In this document: piece by piece, positions 62,704 through 64,000 of the stretch
How positions within the stretch are numbered: position 1 is the stretch's first letter
Layout of the letters: every line of letters begins with the position of its first letter
Assembly: GCA_022709385.1 (NCBI GenBank)
Contig: JAKLIX010000002.1
Location: 232,535-296,534 of the forward strand
DNA length: 64,000 nt
Source: Bacteroidota bacterium
GTDB lineage: Bacteria > Bacteroidota > Bacteroidia > Bacteroidales > CAIXZF01
Reading direction: 5' to 3'
Made by a program: the position numbers and the translations under genes
The notes under the pieces: generated by a model
Seen by the model: only the letters and a program-made list of their open reading frames with translations
Databases searched by the model: none
What the model was told of the DNA's origin: nothing

Positions 62704-63624
62704 ATGGCTACAAAAAAGAATAAAAAGATTGATAAACCAATGACACCAGAGATGGTTCAAATGGCAAATGCTAAAATATCAGAACTATTAGCAAAACAGA
62801 ATTTTAGTAGTATTGAAGAGGCAAACGAGTTCTTTAAAAAACATATAAACGGAAAAAAGATAGATGATTTATTTTTCAATAAAAAAGGGAGAAAAACAAA
62901 TATTGAAAAATCTGAAGATTTAGTTTATGAAGCTTATGAAAGCTCACCCGGGGAAGGGAAAAAATTAGTTCAGAAAGCACTAAAATTAGACCCGGACAAT
63001 ATAAGAGCTTTGAACTATATGGCGGATAGAGAAGAAAACATTGAGGAAGCAATAAAGTTATATAAACAATCAATGAGTATAGCAGAAAGGAAATTGGGGC
63101 CAGAGTATTTTAACAAGAACAAAGGACATTTTTGGGGCTTGCACGAGACAAGGCCATATATGACAGCAAAATTGAATTATGCCAATTGTTTAAATTCTTC
63201 AGGAAAAATTGAGGAATCTATACATGAATATAAAGAACTATTAGAACTAAATCCAAATGATAATCAAGGAATTCGGTATATATTATCCGGTCTTTTGTTA
63301 CATACAGAAAATTATGGTGAATATTTAAAATTATACAAATCCTATAAAGAAAAGTCTACATTTTGGTTATTCAATTATGCATTATACTTATTTATTAAAA
63401 AAGGCGATTCAAAAGAATCAAATAAAGCATTACAAGATGCAAATAAATGTAATAAATATGTCATAAAAATAATGACACAGCAAATACAAATGAATTTAGA
63501 GCCACCGAGCCACTATAGTCCAGGTCAAGAAGATGAAGCTGTCTGTTATTTAATGGACAATTTTAGCATTTGGATGAAACATAAAGATTCAATTTTCTGG
63601 TTAATGAAATTTGTAAAAAAATAA
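62704..63624 (+). CDS. Tetratricopeptide-repeat protein (ST7-like family)
   Basis: 306 residues from the ATG of MATKKNKKIDKPMTPE; an upstream TTG is less likely. The N-terminal 60 residues are Lys-rich. TPR-type helices follow, with KKLVQKALKLDPDNIRALNYMA, the family hallmark HFWGLHETRPYM (about 145-156) and YKELLELNPNDNQGIRYIL. Proteins with this hallmark are widespread small TPR proteins of unknown function, sometimes carrying SEC-C motifs (absent here). AT-rich and followed by palindrome S4, so it looks like a transferred single-gene module. Confidence 0.75.
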   Translation: MATKKNKKIDKPMTPEMVQMANAKISELLAKQNFSSIEEANEFFKKHINGKKIDDLFFNKKGRKTNIEKSEDLVYEAYESSPGEGKKLVQKALKLDPDNIRALNYMADREENIEEAIKLYKQSMSIAERKLGPEYFNKNKGHFWGLHETRPYMTAKLNYANCLNSSGKIEESIHEYKELLELNPNDNQGIRYILSGLLLHTENYGEYLKLYKSYKEKSTFWLFNYALYLFIKKGDSKESNKALQDANKCNKYVIKIMTQQIQMNLEPPSHYSPGQEDEAVCYLMDNFSIWMKHKDSIFWLMKFVKK

Positions 63625-63649
63625 AAGACAGATTAAATTAATTCCTCAG

Positions 63650-63768
63650 TGCCTAAAAGCGTGCAATTTGGATTTTTTGCATCATGAAAACGCTAAGCCC
63701 TGCGGGCTATGCGTGATAGGTCTTTGGAGCAAAAAACCACAACCTGCACGCAAACCGTTATCGGGCAA
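63650..63768 (+). repeat. Module-ending palindrome S4
   Basis: Paired arms GCGTGCA (63659-63665)/TGCACGC (63745-63751), GGATTTTTTGC (63670-63680)/GCAAAAAACC (63729-63738) and core AGCCC-tgc-GGGCT (63696-63708). Upstream box TGCCTAA, downstream box CCGTTATCGGGCA. It directly follows the TPR gene in the same orientation, as S1 and S2 follow their modules. Confidence 0.55.
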
Positions 63769-63805
63769 TTGAAAAAACCTTGACAAGTGGATATATGTTA
63801 TCAAA

Positions 63806-64000
63806 TCATCTGAAAACAATATCCGTGATCACCTCAGCGCCGGCTTCCTTATTTAACTGATTGATCAGAAGAGATTTAGCATAGGAAAGCTCGTTGCGTA
63901 AGGCAGCAGAATCCACTTTTACGAACAGGACTTTCTTCCTGACTGCCAGATGCAGGGTATGTCTGGCAATCACCGGGCCCACCACGCCTTCCCAGGCGGA
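63806..64000 (-). CDS. DciA/DUF721-family protein, C-terminal part (runs off the window)
   Basis: 65 codons in frame to a TGA at 63806, reading WEGVVGPVIARHTLHLAVR, VLFVKVDSAALRNELSY and VITDIVFR. This matches the conserved end of the DUF721 family, whose best-known member DciA loads the replicative helicase. Bacteroidota versions are about 95-100 residues, so roughly one third is outside the window. It marks the return to core chromosome DNA after the TPR/S4 insertion. Confidence 0.85.
   Translation of the reverse strand, partial: SAWEGVVGPVIARHTLHLAVRKKVLFVKVDSAALRNELSYAKSLLINQLNKEAGAEVITDIVFR

Overview
The window looks like a chromosomal segment of a Bacteroidota (probably Bacteroidales-like) bacterium. 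Several large secreted proteins end in type IX secretion (T9SS) sorting domains. Promoters fit the TAnnTTTG -7 consensus of that phylum, and start codons lack Shine-Dalgarno sequences. Core genes are moderately GC-rich. Two blocks (about 3.2-13.1 kb and 62.6-63.6 kb) are clearly AT-rich accessory DNA. No rRNA, tRNA or CRISPR array was seen.

Layout. 1-3140: a degenerate region holding a signal peptidase I gene, a four-helix-bundle-suffix gene and a small unknown gene, all littered with about 100-bp two-hairpin mini-elements. Four of these interrupt one gene, and two pairs are nested one inside the other. Removing each element plus one TA restores the reading frames exactly. 3.2-13.1 kb: an accessory island read on the minus strand in modules: Zn-ribbon/HEPN/ClpP-like protease; then GAF-histidine kinase / receiver-retropepsin protein / small membrane protein; then a type IIG restriction-modification gene split by a dead IS4-family element. 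Each module ends in, or is bordered by, a long imperfect palindrome. 13.4-22.6 kb: hybrid sensor kinase, PRiA4-like protein, CCA-adding enzyme, and an isocitrate dehydrogenase / HD-like / aconitase operon. 22.9-35.9 kb: a 1861-aa T9SS protein, ribosomal protein S1, a T9SS subtilase, a lipoprotein and a zinc ABC transporter. 36-46 kb: glycosyltransferase, dehydrogenase E2, DnaQ-type exonuclease, T9SS propeller, outer-membrane and lipoprotein genes, FAH-family enzyme and membrane glycosyltransferase. 46.2-57.4 kb: a 3712-aa repeat protein. 57.9-62.6 kb: a GH13 enzyme and a beta-phosphoglucomutase/GH65 fusion for disaccharide use. 62.7-64 kb: an accessory TPR gene, a palindrome, and the start of a DciA-like gene cut by the window edge.

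The observations most worth following are: (1) the TTTA-targeted two-hairpin mini-elements, which behave like seamless IS200/IS605-type insertions or bacterial analogues of eliminated sequences; (2) the compact kinase / receiver-aspartyl-protease / membrane-protein operon, a plausible undescribed two-component proteolytic defence or stress system; and (3) the palindromes that punctuate each accessory module, which could be cassette recombination sites.
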